A DNA stretch of 64,000 bases from Desulfuromonas sp. KJ2020 (GCF_024197615.1 NZ_JAKUKE010000001.1:1344773-1408772), one strand, 5' to 3'. Positions 26,919 through 35,737 are shown, counted from the stretch's first letter. Notes: a model not told the origin generated them from the letters alone. Translations and numbers: made by a program.

Positions 26919-28817
26919 TTATTTCAGCAGCTTATTGATGATCTCCTTGTACTTTTGCTCAATGACGTGACGCTTTTTCTTCAGCGTGTTGGTCAGCTCT
27001 TCCCCCGCCTTGAATTCCTTATCCAGAAAACGGATACCGCTCAAGCGCTCATAGGGCTTGAAGCCCTTCTTGGGGTGCAGCAGCTTGTTGATTTCATTCT
27101 TGACCTTGGCCATCACCTGCTTGTCGTTGAGGAAGTCCTCCGTTTCCCCTACCAGGTGACTGAACTTGTCGGTCACGTATTCCTTCAGTTTGTCCATGTC
27201 GGGGACGATGAGGGCGCCCAGGCCTTTCTTGTCCTGCCCGACCAGCACGGCGTCGGCCACGAAGGGGAGCATGGTGATGGTGGCCTCGATGTGGGTGGGG
27301 TCGATGTTCTCGCCGCTGGCCAGCACGATGATCTCCTTGGAGCGGCCACACAGCACCAGTTCGCCAGTGAGAGTGAACTTGCCTAGGTCGCCGGTTTTGA
27401 AAAAGCCGTCGGCCGTGAAGGATTTCTCGTTCTCTTCAGGGTTGTTGTAGTAGCCGGGGGTGACCTGCTGGCCGCGCACCTGCACCTCGCCCTCGCAACC
27501 GGCCGGCAGCACCTGGCCGTGCTCGTCGACGATGCGCACCTCCGTTCCGGCAATCGGCTTGCCCAGGGTGCCAAAAATGGGACAGTCGAGGGCGCGGCCG
27601 GCGATGCCGGGGGCGCACTCCGTCATGCCGTAGGCGTTGGCGATGCGGATGCCGACGGCGTCAAGCCAGGCGTCCAGATAGTCGGGGAGACTGCCGCCGC
27701 CACTGATGGCCACCCGCAGGCGGCCGCCGAATTTTTCCTGCACCAGGGCCAGCTTCTTGCGGGCCAGCAGGTACAGGGGGAAGAGCAGGACGACGACGCC
27801 CAGCGCCCGCAGTTTCTGCAGCCAGCGGCGCAGAAAAAAGACCTTCTCGTAGCGGGGGAGATGATCCTTGAGCAGACGGCTGTTGCGCCGGAAGGTGGCC
27901 GAGATCCACACCAGGGAGCGGAAGAGTTTGGCCTTCTTCTTGCTTTGCTTCTCAAGGGCGGCATTGATTTTGCTGTAGAGGGATTCCCACAGGCGCGGCA
28001 CGGTGGCCACCAGGGTCGGCTGATAGGTGATCAGGTCATCGGCAAAGGTCTTCAGGGTCGAATAGACGATGCAGCTGCCCGCCGCCAGGGCGATATATTC
28101 GGCCGTGCGCTCGAAGATGTGCCAGGACGGCAGAATGGAGAGCCAGCGATCCTCTTCCGTCAGGGCAATGATGGGCGGCAGGCTGGCGATCTGGTGCATG
28201 AGATTGCGATGGGTCAGTACCACCCCTTTGGGCATCCCCGTGGTGCCCGAAGTGTAGACCAGGGTGACGGTATCTTCCGGTCGCCGTTGGGCGCTGCTGA
28301 GGATAAACTCCTGCAGTTCCTCGGGGGTTATGGTGCGGTCCTGCAGCAGATCCTGGTAGGCGTAGATGGGCTGGAAAAGCTTGTGCCGGCTCTCGGATTC
28401 GATGATGAAGGTCACCTTGAGCTGAGGCAGTTTGTCCGTCATTTCACGGTGTTGTTCGTACAGTTCCTCGTTTTCCACCACCAGGAATTCGCAGTCCGCG
28501 TGGCTCATGATGAATTCCAGCTCCCGCGTCGGCGTGTCGCTGCCGCGCGGCACGCTGATGGCGCCCAGGGAGATGAGGGCCAGGTCGGTAACCATCCAGC
28601 CGTACCGGTTGTCCGAGAGGAGCATGACCTTGGAGCCGTGACCGATCTTCTTCTCCCCAAAGGCGCGGGCCAGCAGCAGCACATCGTCGAAGAGCTTTTC
28701 GTAGGTGACGGCGAACTCTTCGCCGGCCGCCCGGTAGATAAAAGCCGTCCGCTGGGGAAACTGCCGATAGCTTTGGATTAAAACGTCGAAAAGCGTTGTA
28801 GGGCTGGTGGTTATCAT
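26919..28817 (-). CDS. Long-chain acyl-CoA synthetase (AMP-binding)
   Basis: 632 residues from the ATG MITTSPTTLFDVL; open frame continues upstream but without support. The ANL-family motifs are VTLVYTSGTTGMPKGVVLTH (P-loop), YGMTECAPGIAG, GFFKTGDLG, and GRSKEIIVLASGENIDP. The large middle region (RLWESLYSKINAALEKQSKK) is typical of long-chain FACS/FadD15-like enzymes. It activates fatty acids with ATP and CoA. It is divergent from the DUF4388 gene, with 178 bp between starts. Confidence 0.92.
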   Translation of the reverse strand: MITTSPTTLFDVLIQSYRQFPQRTAFIYRAAGEEFAVTYEKLFDDVLLLARAFGEKKIGHGSKVMLLSDNRYGWMVTDLALISLGAISVPRGSDTPTRELEFIMSHADCEFLVVENEELYEQHREMTDKLPQLKVTFIIESESRHKLFQPIYAYQDLLQDRTITPEELQEFILSSAQRRPEDTVTLVYTSGTTGMPKGVVLTHRNLMHQIASLPPIIALTEEDRWLSILPSWHIFERTAEYIALAAGSCIVYSTLKTFADDLITYQPTLVATVPRLWESLYSKINAALEKQSKKKAKLFRSLVWISATFRRNSRLLKDHLPRYEKVFFLRRWLQKLRALGVVVLLFPLYLLARKKLALVQEKFGGRLRVAISGGGSLPDYLDAWLDAVGIRIANAYGMTECAPGIAGRALDCPIFGTLGKPIAGTEVRIVDEHGQVLPAGCEGEVQVRGQQVTPGYYNNPEENEKSFTADGFFKTGDLGKFTLTGELVLCGRSKEIIVLASGENIDPTHIEATITMLPFVADAVLVGQDKKGLGALIVPDMDKLKEYVTDKFSHLVGETEDFLNDKQVMAKVKNEINKLLHPKKGFKPYERLSGIRFLDKEFKAGEELTNTLKKKRHVIEQKYKEIINKLLK

Positions 28818-28995
28818 GGTTTGTTGACCCTTTCCCTGTCTTTTTCGGTACTCTACCGTGAGAGGCGGGTTTTGCACAAGACTCTTTTGTGCGGCCGCCA
28901 GATCGACAGCGGCCTTGAATCCTGCCCGTTTTTTGGGTTTAATTATGGCTCGCACCGGGATCTTTCCATCCCATTCTTCCCAGAGAGGTAACGTC

Positions 28996-30753
28996 ATGTC
29001 CTTTACCGGAGACCTGGAACACCTGCCGATCGTCGATATTGTCCAGCTCATCCACGCGGCCCGCAAATCGGGAACCCTGACGGTGCAAAGCCGCCGGGGA
29101 ACCTGCCAGCTGGTCTTCAAGGATGGCTTTATCGGCAGCGCCAGCAACCTGCAAAGCCGGGGGCGCATCGGGGAGATTCTGCTGGAGATGAAGGCCATCG
29201 GCGAGGAGGACCTGACAGCCGCGCTCGACGAACAGAAGCAGGCCGGTGAAAACCGCAAGCCCCTCATCGCCACCCTCATGGCCCGGGGGCTCATCAACAA
29301 GGACCTGGCCTTCAAGGGACTGCAACTGCTCATCGAAATGACTATCGTCGAAATACTGACCTGGAAAGCCGGTACCTTCTCCCTCGACGTGGAGAATGTG
29401 GTTATTGCCGACGAATACCGGTATTTTCCCGAGAAGCTCAATGAGGAATTTCTGCTTAACAGCCAGAACGTGCTCATGGATGCGCTGCGCATTTACGATG
29501 AAAAGAAGCGCGACGGAGAATTGAGTGAGGAGGACGAACAGCCGTCGGCGGAGGCGATGGAGGACGAAGAGAGCGGCTGGAGCATTTCCGAAGACGATCT
29601 GGGGCTCGCCGATCTGCACAAGCTGGAGACGCGTATACCCGGCGTCTTTTCGGTGCTCGAGGAAAGAGACCCTGTCGCCATCCATCGGTCGCGAATCGCC
29701 GCCCTGGCGCCGGCCTGGCCCGATTCGGAAAAGGAAAAGGTTCTCGCCTATCTCGGCGACGCCGCCGATCGGGCCAAAGAAGCATCAAGTCCCGCAGGGG
29801 GAGCACGGGCCGTGATCGTTTTCAGCTCCGACGAGTTTCTCACCTATCTGCTCACCACCCTCGGCAAAAGTGATGGTTCCCTGATCTTTTCCACCAACGA
29901 CGATCAGGATCTCGACCTCATCATCGACCAGTCCCTGCACAAGGGCATTCGGCCGCTGCTGGTGATGGACTGCCCCCAAAAAGCCCGGATCGGCTATTCC
30001 GCCGACAAGATTCACCGCCTGCGTCGCGAAAAGAAATTCAAATATCCCCACGTGGAGACGCTGCAACTGGCCCTTTCCCTTGAGCGTGATTTTATCCTGC
30101 AGTCCTACCGGGAGGGGGCCCGCGCAGTCTTTCCGCGGCCCTTCGTCGATGGGCGCCAGGAGACCACCGCCGTGGAACTTCTCACTTTTATCGAGACCCT
30201 GCGCCTTTACCTGCACAACTTTTTCGAACAGAAAGTTGCCGGAGTCGAAGATGTCCTGGCCCGGGGGGTGCTCGATCTCATCGCCTGTCGCTCCATTCCG
30301 GCGGTTCATCAGTCTCTGCTTAAAATCCTGGCCGACATTTTCCCCCGGGTACTCACCCTGGCGGCCCGCCAGGACGACTTCGTGGCGGAAAAAGGGATCG
30401 GCTTCGGCGGGAACGACCGCGAAACCGAAACCCTGCCCTCCCTTCGCATCCCCCTGGAAACATCCAGTCTTCTGCGCAAGGTGACGGAAGAGAGGCATCC
30501 CTTCTTCGGATTGCTCTACGACGGCGGCCTCAGCACTCCTCTCTATGAGGCTCTGGGGGCGGCGGCCACGCCCAAGGCTCTCCTCTTCCCTCTGCATGTC
30601 CGGGGCCGGACGCTGGCCGTCCTTTACGCCGATTTCGGCGAGGCCGAGGCGCAAGCGGTGCCGGTGGAACAGCTGGAGCGCCTGGCCGCCCAGGCCGCCC
30701 TGGTGGCGGAAAACGCCCTGTACCGTAAAAAACTGGAAAAAACCTCGCGGTAG
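28996..30753 (+). CDS. DUF4388 (PATAN) domain protein with MshEN-like repeats
   Basis: 585 residues from the ATG after AGAGAGG (MSFTGDLEHLPIVDIVQLIH). Residues 1-50 are the DUF4388 start. Residues about 55-105 resemble the MshEN repeat pair (RIGEILLEMKAIGEEDLTAAL, then LIATLMARGLINKDLAFKGL). An acidic linker of about 60 residues follows. The middle (AVIVFSSDEFLTYLLTTLG and on) looks like a degenerate receiver, and the C-terminus (PKALLFPLHVRGRTLAVLYAD) looks like a GAF domain. DUF4388 proteins occur in delta-proteobacterial surface-motility signalling. It is followed by pilT, suggesting a role in pilus control. Confidence 0.78.
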   Translation: MSFTGDLEHLPIVDIVQLIHAARKSGTLTVQSRRGTCQLVFKDGFIGSASNLQSRGRIGEILLEMKAIGEEDLTAALDEQKQAGENRKPLIATLMARGLINKDLAFKGLQLLIEMTIVEILTWKAGTFSLDVENVVIADEYRYFPEKLNEEFLLNSQNVLMDALRIYDEKKRDGELSEEDEQPSAEAMEDEESGWSISEDDLGLADLHKLETRIPGVFSVLEERDPVAIHRSRIAALAPAWPDSEKEKVLAYLGDAADRAKEASSPAGGARAVIVFSSDEFLTYLLTTLGKSDGSLIFSTNDDQDLDLIIDQSLHKGIRPLLVMDCPQKARIGYSADKIHRLRREKKFKYPHVETLQLALSLERDFILQSYREGARAVFPRPFVDGRQETTAVELLTFIETLRLYLHNFFEQKVAGVEDVLARGVLDLIACRSIPAVHQSLLKILADIFPRVLTLAARQDDFVAEKGIGFGGNDRETETLPSLRIPLETSSLLRKVTEERHPFFGLLYDGGLSTPLYEALGAAATPKALLFPLHVRGRTLAVLYADFGEAEAQAVPVEQLERLAAQAALVAENALYRKKLEKTSR

Positions 30754-30799
30754 GTGATATTCTCGGCCAAGTTTTACATCTTTTTAAGAGGATATGTGC

Positions 30800-31870
30800 A
30801 TGGACGCCAAAGTAATGAACCAGATTCTGGAAATCGCTTTTGAGAAGAGGGTGTCGGACGTTCACTTCGAGGTGGATAACCCGCCTTTCTTCCGGGGCCG
30901 CGGCCAGCTGATCCGCTCCAAGCTGCCCAAGCTCAAGCCTGAAGATACGGAATTTATCGCCAAAACCATCCTTGAAGCCAATAAGCGCAAGCTCGATCCG
31001 AATCTGCGCGAGCAGGACGCCTCCTATTCCCTCCCCAATGGCGGGCGCTTTCGCGTCAGCATTTTCCGGCAGAAAGGGGTGATCGGCATCGTCATGCGCG
31101 TCATCCCCCCGCAAATCGGCTCTTTTCAGGAGCTCAACCTGCCGACGGTTCTCTCCGAAATCGTCAAGGCACCCAACGGCCTCATTCTGGTTACCGGCCC
31201 CACGGGCAACGGCAAGTCGACGACGCTGGCCTCGATGCTGCGCTTTCTCAACGAGAACTACAGCTACAACATCATCACCATCGAAGACCCCATCGAGTTT
31301 CTCTTCACCTCCAGCAAGAGCTGCATCATCCAGCGCGAGGTAGGGATCGACACCGAGGGGTTCGGGGCGGCGTTGAAAGCGGCGCTGCGCATGGATCCCG
31401 ACGTCATCATGGTCGGCGAAATGCGCGACATGGAGACCATCGACGCCTGCATCAAGGCGGCCGAAACCGGGCACCTGGTCTTCTCCACCCTGCACACCCA
31501 GAGCGCCTCCTCCACCATCAACCGCCTCATCGGCAACTTTCCCCCCGAGGTGCAGGAAGTCATGCGCCAGCGCCTGGCCGATATCCTGGTGGCCACCGTT
31601 TCTCTGCGCCTGGTCAAGGACAAGAGCGGTGAGAACATCATCCCCGTCGTCGAGGTGATGCGCTCCACCACGACCATCCAGGCCTGCATCCGTGACGGCC
31701 GCCTCGACGAAATCGAAAAGCACATCGAAAACGGCGTCGCCCAATACGGCATGCAGACGCTCGACCAGCACCTCATCCAGCTCTGCCAGCAGAAGATCAT
31801 CGCCGTCGACGAAGCCAAGCGCATCACCCGCTCCATGGACCTGGAGCGCAAGCTGATGTTCACCAGTTGA
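30800..31870 (+). CDS. pilT: PilT/PilU-family pilus retraction ATPase
   Basis: 356 residues; the second ATG (MDAKVMNQILEIAF) has proper spacing from GAGG, while the first lies only 2 nt away from it. Motifs are LVTGPTGNGKSTT (Walker A), NIITIEDPIEF (Asp box), MDPDVIMVGEMRD (Walker B) and GHLVFSTLHT (His box). The C-terminus ends RSMDLERKLMFTS and lacks the AIRNLIRE motif needed for retraction by classical PilT, so it may be a PilU-like accessory ATPase. It is hexameric, cytoplasmic, at the base of type IV pili. It lies 40 bp after the DUF4388 gene and 16 bp before the EFR1 gene. Confidence 0.92.
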   Translation: MDAKVMNQILEIAFEKRVSDVHFEVDNPPFFRGRGQLIRSKLPKLKPEDTEFIAKTILEANKRKLDPNLREQDASYSLPNGGRFRVSIFRQKGVIGIVMRVIPPQIGSFQELNLPTVLSEIVKAPNGLILVTGPTGNGKSTTLASMLRFLNENYSYNIITIEDPIEFLFTSSKSCIIQREVGIDTEGFGAALKAALRMDPDVIMVGEMRDMETIDACIKAAETGHLVFSTLHTQSASSTINRLIGNFPPEVQEVMRQRLADILVATVSLRLVKDKSGENIIPVVEVMRSTTTIQACIRDGRLDEIEKHIENGVAQYGMQTLDQHLIQLCQQKIIAVDEAKRITRSMDLERKLMFTS

Positions 31871-31886
31871 ATCGCCCGGGGCCGCC

Positions 31887-32669
31887 ATGCAGACCACCGT
31901 CCATCTAATCTATTTTTCGCCGACAAGCACCACCCGCAAAATCGTCGAGGAGATCGCCGCCGGCATGCCGGCTGACGAGGTCAGACACTACGACCTGACC
32001 CGTCTGGAAGAAGGGCTCGACCTGCAGCTCACCGACGGGCTGGCCATCATCGGCGTGCCGGTCTACGCCGGGCGGGTGCCGGAAGTCTGTCTGCAGAGGA
32101 TGGAGGGATTGTCGGCCACGGGCGTGCCGGTGGTGCTGGTGGCGCTTTACGGCAACCGGGCTTTTGAGGATGCGCTGGTCGAGCTGCGGGATGGCGCCGT
32201 CGCCAAGGGATTCTCGGTGCTCGCCGCCGGCGCCTTCATCGGTGAGCATTCCTATTCCACCCCGACCCAGCCCATCGCGCCCGGCCGCCCCGATGCGGCG
32301 GATCGGCAAAAGGCCCGCGCATTCGGCGCCCAGATCGCCGAAAAACTGCAGAGGTGTTCCATGCCGGCTACTCTGCGAATTCCGGGCGACACCCCCTACA
32401 AGGAGAGGGTTCCCCTCGGCGGCATCGCCCCCGCCACCGACAAGGCCTTGTGCACGCTGTGCGGCGCCTGCGCCAAGGTCTGCCCGACCCTGGTCATCCG
32501 GGTGGAGGATAAGGTGACGACCGCGGCCGAGAACTGCGTCATGTGCTGCGCCTGTGTCAAGGTGTGTCCCGTTGTAGCGCGCTCGTTCCATCATCCCATG
32601 ATCGAGGCCAGACGGCAGCTGTTGGTGACCAACTTCAGCGAGCGCCGCGAGCCCGAATTGTTTCTGTAG
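31887..32669 (+). CDS. EFR1-family ferredoxin-flavodoxin protein
   Basis: 260 residues. The N-terminal flavodoxin part starts VHLIYFSPTSTTRKIVEEIA, with the FMN phosphate loop STTRK, then GVPVYAGRVPE and LYGNRAFEDAL. The C-terminus binds two [4Fe-4S] clusters: CTLCGACAKVCP and CVMCCACVKVCP. EFR1 proteins are found in anaerobes and are thought to shuttle electrons; partner unknown. It is close behind pilT but a functional link to pili is not obvious. A hairpin follows. Confidence 0.9.
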   Translation: MQTTVHLIYFSPTSTTRKIVEEIAAGMPADEVRHYDLTRLEEGLDLQLTDGLAIIGVPVYAGRVPEVCLQRMEGLSATGVPVVLVALYGNRAFEDALVELRDGAVAKGFSVLAAGAFIGEHSYSTPTQPIAPGRPDAADRQKARAFGAQIAEKLQRCSMPATLRIPGDTPYKERVPLGGIAPATDKALCTLCGACAKVCPTLVIRVEDKVTTAAENCVMCCACVKVCPVVARSFHHPMIEARRQLLVTNFSERREPELFL

Positions 32670-32677
32670 CTGCAAAA

Positions 32678-32711
32678 AGGGCCGGCATCGCTCTGGCGAA
32701 TGACCGGCCCT
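32678..32711. terminator. Hairpin between EFR1 gene and rnk
   Basis: An 8-bp stem AGGGCCGG / CCGGCCCT with an 18-nt loop between convergent genes. On the minus strand it is followed by TTTTTG; on the plus strand by CGGGTTTT. Confidence 0.65.
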
Positions 32712-32729
32712 CGGGTTTTAATGCCTCCT

Positions 32730-33146
32730 CTACAGATGGTAATGACCAGCCGCCTCCGGCTGGTAAAGAACCGCCTCGATGCGGGCCTTTCTGCGGCCCG
32801 CCTGCCCCGGCCATTCAATCACCGAACCCGTTGTATAGCCGAGCAGGGCGATCCCCAAAGGCGAGGTCACCGACAGACGCCCCTCGGAAAAATTGGCCCC
32901 CATCGGCAACACCAGAGTGACCTCCATTTCCTTGTCGCTGGCCATATCGCGCAGCCTGACCCGCGAGTTCAGGGTAACCACATCAGCGCCAATCTCCCTT
33001 GACGAGACGATGTCCCCTTTTTCCAGCTCTTCGGCCAGCGCTTCCAGGTGGCTTTTTTGGAGGGAGGCCGAGCGTTGCGCCCCCTCGAGAATGATTTCCA
33101 GGCGTTCCACGTCATAGTCCGTGAAGGTAAGCGTTTGCTGATTCAT
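32730..33146 (-). CDS. rnk: Rnk-type GreA/GreB-like regulator of nucleoside diphosphate kinase
   Basis: 138 residues. The C-terminal GreA/GreB-like FKBP-type domain is clear: VVTLNSRVRLRDMASDKEMEVTLV as the first strands (positions about 56-79) and GRLSVTSPLGIALLGYTTG near the end. The N-terminus is a short helical region (DYDVERLEIILEGAQ), too short for a full Gre coiled coil, as in Rnk. Rnk binds RNA polymerase without cleavage activity. AAAGGAG precedes the ATG. It lies 37 bp upstream of the DUF2179 gene's... right-hand neighbour's stop, so the DUF2179 gene precedes it in one operon. Confidence 0.88.
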   Translation of the reverse strand: MNQQTLTFTDYDVERLEIILEGAQRSASLQKSHLEALAEELEKGDIVSSREIGADVVTLNSRVRLRDMASDKEMEVTLVLPMGANFSEGRLSVTSPLGIALLGYTTGSVIEWPGQAGRRKARIEAVLYQPEAAGHYHL

Positions 33147-33183
33147 GAGGATAACTCCTTTCGTGATGGCTCAGAAGCCAGAG

Positions 33184-33780
33184 TCAACGGGATTTGAGGG
33201 CCCGCAGACGGAAAAATCTTTTGGGCAGCTTGCTTTTGGGCAAAGGGACGTGGGTCTCATTGAAAAAACGCACATCCTCGATGGTGTAGAAAGCATTCTC
33301 GTTAAAGGTTTTGATCAGTTGCAGCGCCTTGTGCAGATCGCGTCGCCGCACCACGGTAAAGATGATTTTGACCGGGCCCGACTCGCCCCGGGCGTTGACA
33401 TTGGTCACGCCGAAGCCCGCGTTCCAGAGGGCGGCACTTAAGCGGGGATCCTCGTCGGGAGTGATGACCCGGATGATCAGGTTGCCAAAGGCCAGGCGCT
33501 CCTCGATGAGCAGACCGACGTAATTGCCGGCGCCAAAGCCGAGGGCAAAAGCCAGGTAGGTGGCCCAGTTGTCGATGTGCTGCATGACCTGGGAGATGGC
33601 CAGAATCCACACCAGCGCTTCCAGAAAACCGAGCGGCGCCGCCAGATGCTTGAGTCCCCGGTAGACCATGGAGATCCGCAGCGTGCCCAGGCTGACATCC
33701 AGAATGCGGGCCAGAAAGACCAGCAGGGGCACCAGCCACACCTGAAAAACATCTGATTGACTGCCAAGTTCCGTAAGCAT
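33184..33780 (-). CDS. DUF2179/UPF0316 membrane protein
   Basis: 198 residues from the ATG after AAGGAG (MLTELGSQSDVFQVW). Three hydrophobic helices (VPLLVFLARILDVSLGTLRI, LGFLEALVWILAISQVM, YLAFALGFGAGNYVGLLIEE) form the DUF5698/YebE-like part. The C-terminal soluble domain is DUF2179: FGVTNVNARGESGPVKIIFT and RRRDLHKALQLIK. The fold of the latter resembles nucleotide or small-ligand binding domains of YitT-like proteins. Function is unknown. It is upstream of rnk with a 37-bp gap. Confidence 0.88.
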   Translation of the reverse strand: MLTELGSQSDVFQVWLVPLLVFLARILDVSLGTLRISMVYRGLKHLAAPLGFLEALVWILAISQVMQHIDNWATYLAFALGFGAGNYVGLLIEERLAFGNLIIRVITPDEDPRLSAALWNAGFGVTNVNARGESGPVKIIFTVVRRRDLHKALQLIKTFNENAFYTIEDVRFFNETHVPLPKSKLPKRFFRLRALKSR

Positions 33781-33858
33781 CGAAAACTCCTTCGCTAAAA
33801 AGATGACCAATCGTCGGGTCGGTCACAGGGGTAAAGTGGTTATCGGGATCCCAAATGC

Positions 33859-33890
33859 AAAAAGGCCACAGACGGGAGAGTCTGTGGCCT
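33859..33890 (-). terminator. Intrinsic terminator after the 33-residue peptide gene
   Basis: A perfect 11-bp stem AGGCCACAGAC / GTCTGTGGCCT with a 6-nt loop, followed on the minus strand by TTTTTGC. It sits 36 bp beyond the stop of the small gene at 33926-34027 and is oriented to end it. Confidence 0.85.
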
Positions 33891-33925
33891 GGCGAAGCGG
33901 GATTGGAAACGGGGCTGGATTCGGG

Positions 33926-34027
33926 TCAGAATCCGCCATAACGTCCCCAGGTGCCCGCCGCCGGCTGACGCACCAAGGGTGTATTAACAACAAGGGGGTT
34001 GAGTTTGGTCGAGAGATAAGGTGTCAT
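33926..34027 (-). CDS. Unrecognised 33-residue peptide
   Basis: An ATG frame of 33 codons and a stop. The peptide begins MTPYLSTKLNPLVVNTPLVR and ends QPAAGTWGRYGGF. GGGTGG stands 7 nt before the ATG, and a strong terminator in the same orientation follows the stop, so this stretch is very probably a transcribed gene and the frame is its only sensible product. The tail is Gly/aromatic-rich and the peptide is basic. No signal peptide, cysteine or known leader motif is seen. Candidates are a small regulatory peptide or a RiPP-like precursor, but no modifying enzyme is adjacent. Confidence 0.55.
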   Translation of the reverse strand: MTPYLSTKLNPLVVNTPLVRQPAAGTWGRYGGF

Positions 34028-34064
34028 AGTGAGGCCACCCTAGCAGAAAGCCATCAGAGAAGCA

Positions 34065-34091
34065 AGCTGCGGGTAGACAACAGCTGCGGGT
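34065..34091. repeat. 10-bp direct repeat between divergent genes
   Basis: AGCTGCGGGT occurs at 34065-34074 and again at 34082-34091, 17 bp apart, in the region between the small peptide gene and the MBL gene. It may be a tandem binding site. Confidence 0.35.
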
Positions 34092-34206
34092 TGAGATGGG
34101 GGCGCTCATGTATATTCTGATTTCGGCTGATTTTCAAATAAGATAGGATGATGGCGTTTTGAGCAGCAGGTCCTTGTCGGTAAAAGTTCAATGGAGAGGA
34201 AAACCC

Positions 34207-35058
34207 ATGCAGATCACACCCCAGATACACGCGCTGAAAATCCCCTTTACGGTGCCTCTTTCCGCCGAGAAATCACTCGACCGTTTTGCTTTTGTCTATC
34301 TGCTCTTTGGCGACAGCATTCACCTCATTGACAGCGGCGTGGCCGGCGCCGCCGGGACGATTGGGGACTATATAAAACAGCAGGGCCGTGATCCGCAGGA
34401 GATTTCCTCCTTAATTCTCACCCATTCGCACCCGGACCACCTCGGTGCCGCCAAAAGCATTAAAGCGCAGACGGGTTGTACGGTTTTTGCCCACCAGGGC
34501 GAACAGGCGTGGATTGAAGATACCGAAAAACAATTCCAGGACAGACCCGTTCCCGGTTTTCATACTCTGGTCGAAGGGGCGGTCGAGGTCGACGTGTTGG
34601 TGGCAGACGGCGAGCTGCTGGAACTGGAAAAAGACCTCCGCTGCCAGATTATTCACACGCCCGGGCATTCCCGGGGTTCCATTTCATTGTTCTTTGAAGA
34701 GGAAAGCGCCCTCTTCACCGGGGATACGTTGATTCTCCCTGGCGATCTGCCCATTTACGAAGATATTTCGCAATGCCTTGCTTCGCTCAAAAGGCTGCAG
34801 AAAATCCAAAATCTCAACACCCTGTTTTCCTCCTGGGAGCCCCCCATGCAGGGGCGCCAACAGATTCGGCAGCGGATGGAAGAGAGCCTGTCCTATCTCC
34901 ACCGCATTCATGCCGCCGTAATCAACAGCAGCCAGGGGGCAGAGGGGCAAAGCGGCATGGAGCTCTGCCAAAAAGCCGTTGCCGAACTCGGTCTGCCGCC
35001 TTTTGCGGCCATGCCTCTCGTGGCGAGAGCCTTTGAGTCGAGCCTGAAGATGCGGTAG
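34207..35058 (+). CDS. MBL-fold metallohydrolase
   Basis: 283 residues from the ATG after AGAGGAAAACCC. The metallo-beta-lactamase core is complete: LILTHSHPDHLGAAK (HxHxDH), IIHTPGHSRGSIS, LFTGDTLIL, and a late LFSSWEPP in place of the usual His loop. The last ligand is therefore not obvious (WEPP rather than GH). Members include glyoxalase II-like and quorum-quenching hydrolases; the substrate here is unknown. It is divergent from the 33-residue peptide gene. Confidence 0.85.
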   Translation: MQITPQIHALKIPFTVPLSAEKSLDRFAFVYLLFGDSIHLIDSGVAGAAGTIGDYIKQQGRDPQEISSLILTHSHPDHLGAAKSIKAQTGCTVFAHQGEQAWIEDTEKQFQDRPVPGFHTLVEGAVEVDVLVADGELLELEKDLRCQIIHTPGHSRGSISLFFEEESALFTGDTLILPGDLPIYEDISQCLASLKRLQKIQNLNTLFSSWEPPMQGRQQIRQRMEESLSYLHRIHAAVINSSQGAEGQSGMELCQKAVAELGLPPFAAMPLVARAFESSLKMR

Positions 35059-35166
35059 GGGTTGAGACTAGGAGAAAGCGACTTTCAAGGGGTCGAACAT
35101 GCGTGCCGGATTGCCTCACTGCCGGGTTTGAAAATTAATAGCTGTAGGTGTGTCAGAATTTAAAGA

Positions 35167-35466
35167 TCACGTCTCGTTGATGCGGTTTTCAGTGTCCATG
35201 TTTTGGTGGAGGATACGGATGATCTCTACCCTGCCCGCCACCAACCTGTAAAAAACAACATGGCTGCCAACCGGCCATTTTTGGTAACCGTCCCGTATCT
35301 CGCCGCAATCTTCGCCCTTATGCGGGTTCTCGGCCAGAGTCCAGAAACAGGCGTCCAGGGTCTTGAGGTATTTCAGCCGTTGCTCACGCCCCCAGCGTGC
35401 CTGGGTGTAGCGAGCAATCTCTTTCAGGTCTGCCTCCGCTTTTCTTGTGAGCAGAAACCGTGGCAT
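35167..35466 (-). CDS. parE: ParE/RelE-type toxin
   Basis: 99 residues. FLLTRKAEADLKEIARYTQARWG is the ParE N-terminal helix pair (positions about 4-26). GYQKWPVGSHVVFYRL and VEIIRILHQNMD form the core strands and the C-terminal LHxxMD motif of ParE toxins. ParE poisons gyrase; RelE relatives cut mRNA. Its ATG overlaps the parD stop by one base (TAATG), so the pair is translationally coupled. Confidence 0.92.
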   Translation of the reverse strand: MPRFLLTRKAEADLKEIARYTQARWGREQRLKYLKTLDACFWTLAENPHKGEDCGEIRDGYQKWPVGSHVVFYRLVAGRVEIIRILHQNMDTENRINET

Positions 35467-35708
35467 TACGCCTGACCTTCGCCGTCAAGGTCGCGATTGA
35501 TTTTTTCGAGCGAATATTCAGCGAAACCACTTTCTTCACCTTCGATAAGCGCCCGGCGCAACGCGGCAAGTTTGATTTCCCGATCCTCCAGAAGACGCAG
35601 TCCTGCCCTGATGACTTCGCTGGCTGACCCAAACCGCCCTTCAGAGACTTTATGTGCAACGAACTCTTCGAAATGGCGCCCAAGGGTGACGCTGGTGTTT
35701 TTTGACAT
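35466..35708 (-). CDS. parD: ParD-type antitoxin
   Basis: 80 residues. The ribbon-helix-helix N-terminus is SVTLGRHFEEFVAHKVSEGR followed by FGSASEVIRAGLRLLE, the ParD pattern. The C-terminal tail (EGEESGFAEYSLEKIN) is the part that wraps the toxin. It represses its own operon and neutralises ParE. GGAGG precedes the ATG and a strong AT-rich promoter lies upstream. Confidence 0.93.
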   Translation of the reverse strand: MSKNTSVTLGRHFEEFVAHKVSEGRFGSASEVIRAGLRLLEDREIKLAALRRALIEGEESGFAEYSLEKINRDLDGEGQA

Positions 35709-35737
35709 GTGAACCTCCGTCGGTTTTGTTGTTCTGA

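Noticed and set aside
28817-29492. Upstream extension of the acyl-CoA synthetase frame
   Set aside because: The extra 225 codons are Ser/Arg-rich, overlap the divergent DUF4388 gene, and have no family similarity; MITTSPTTLFDVL is the natural N-terminus.
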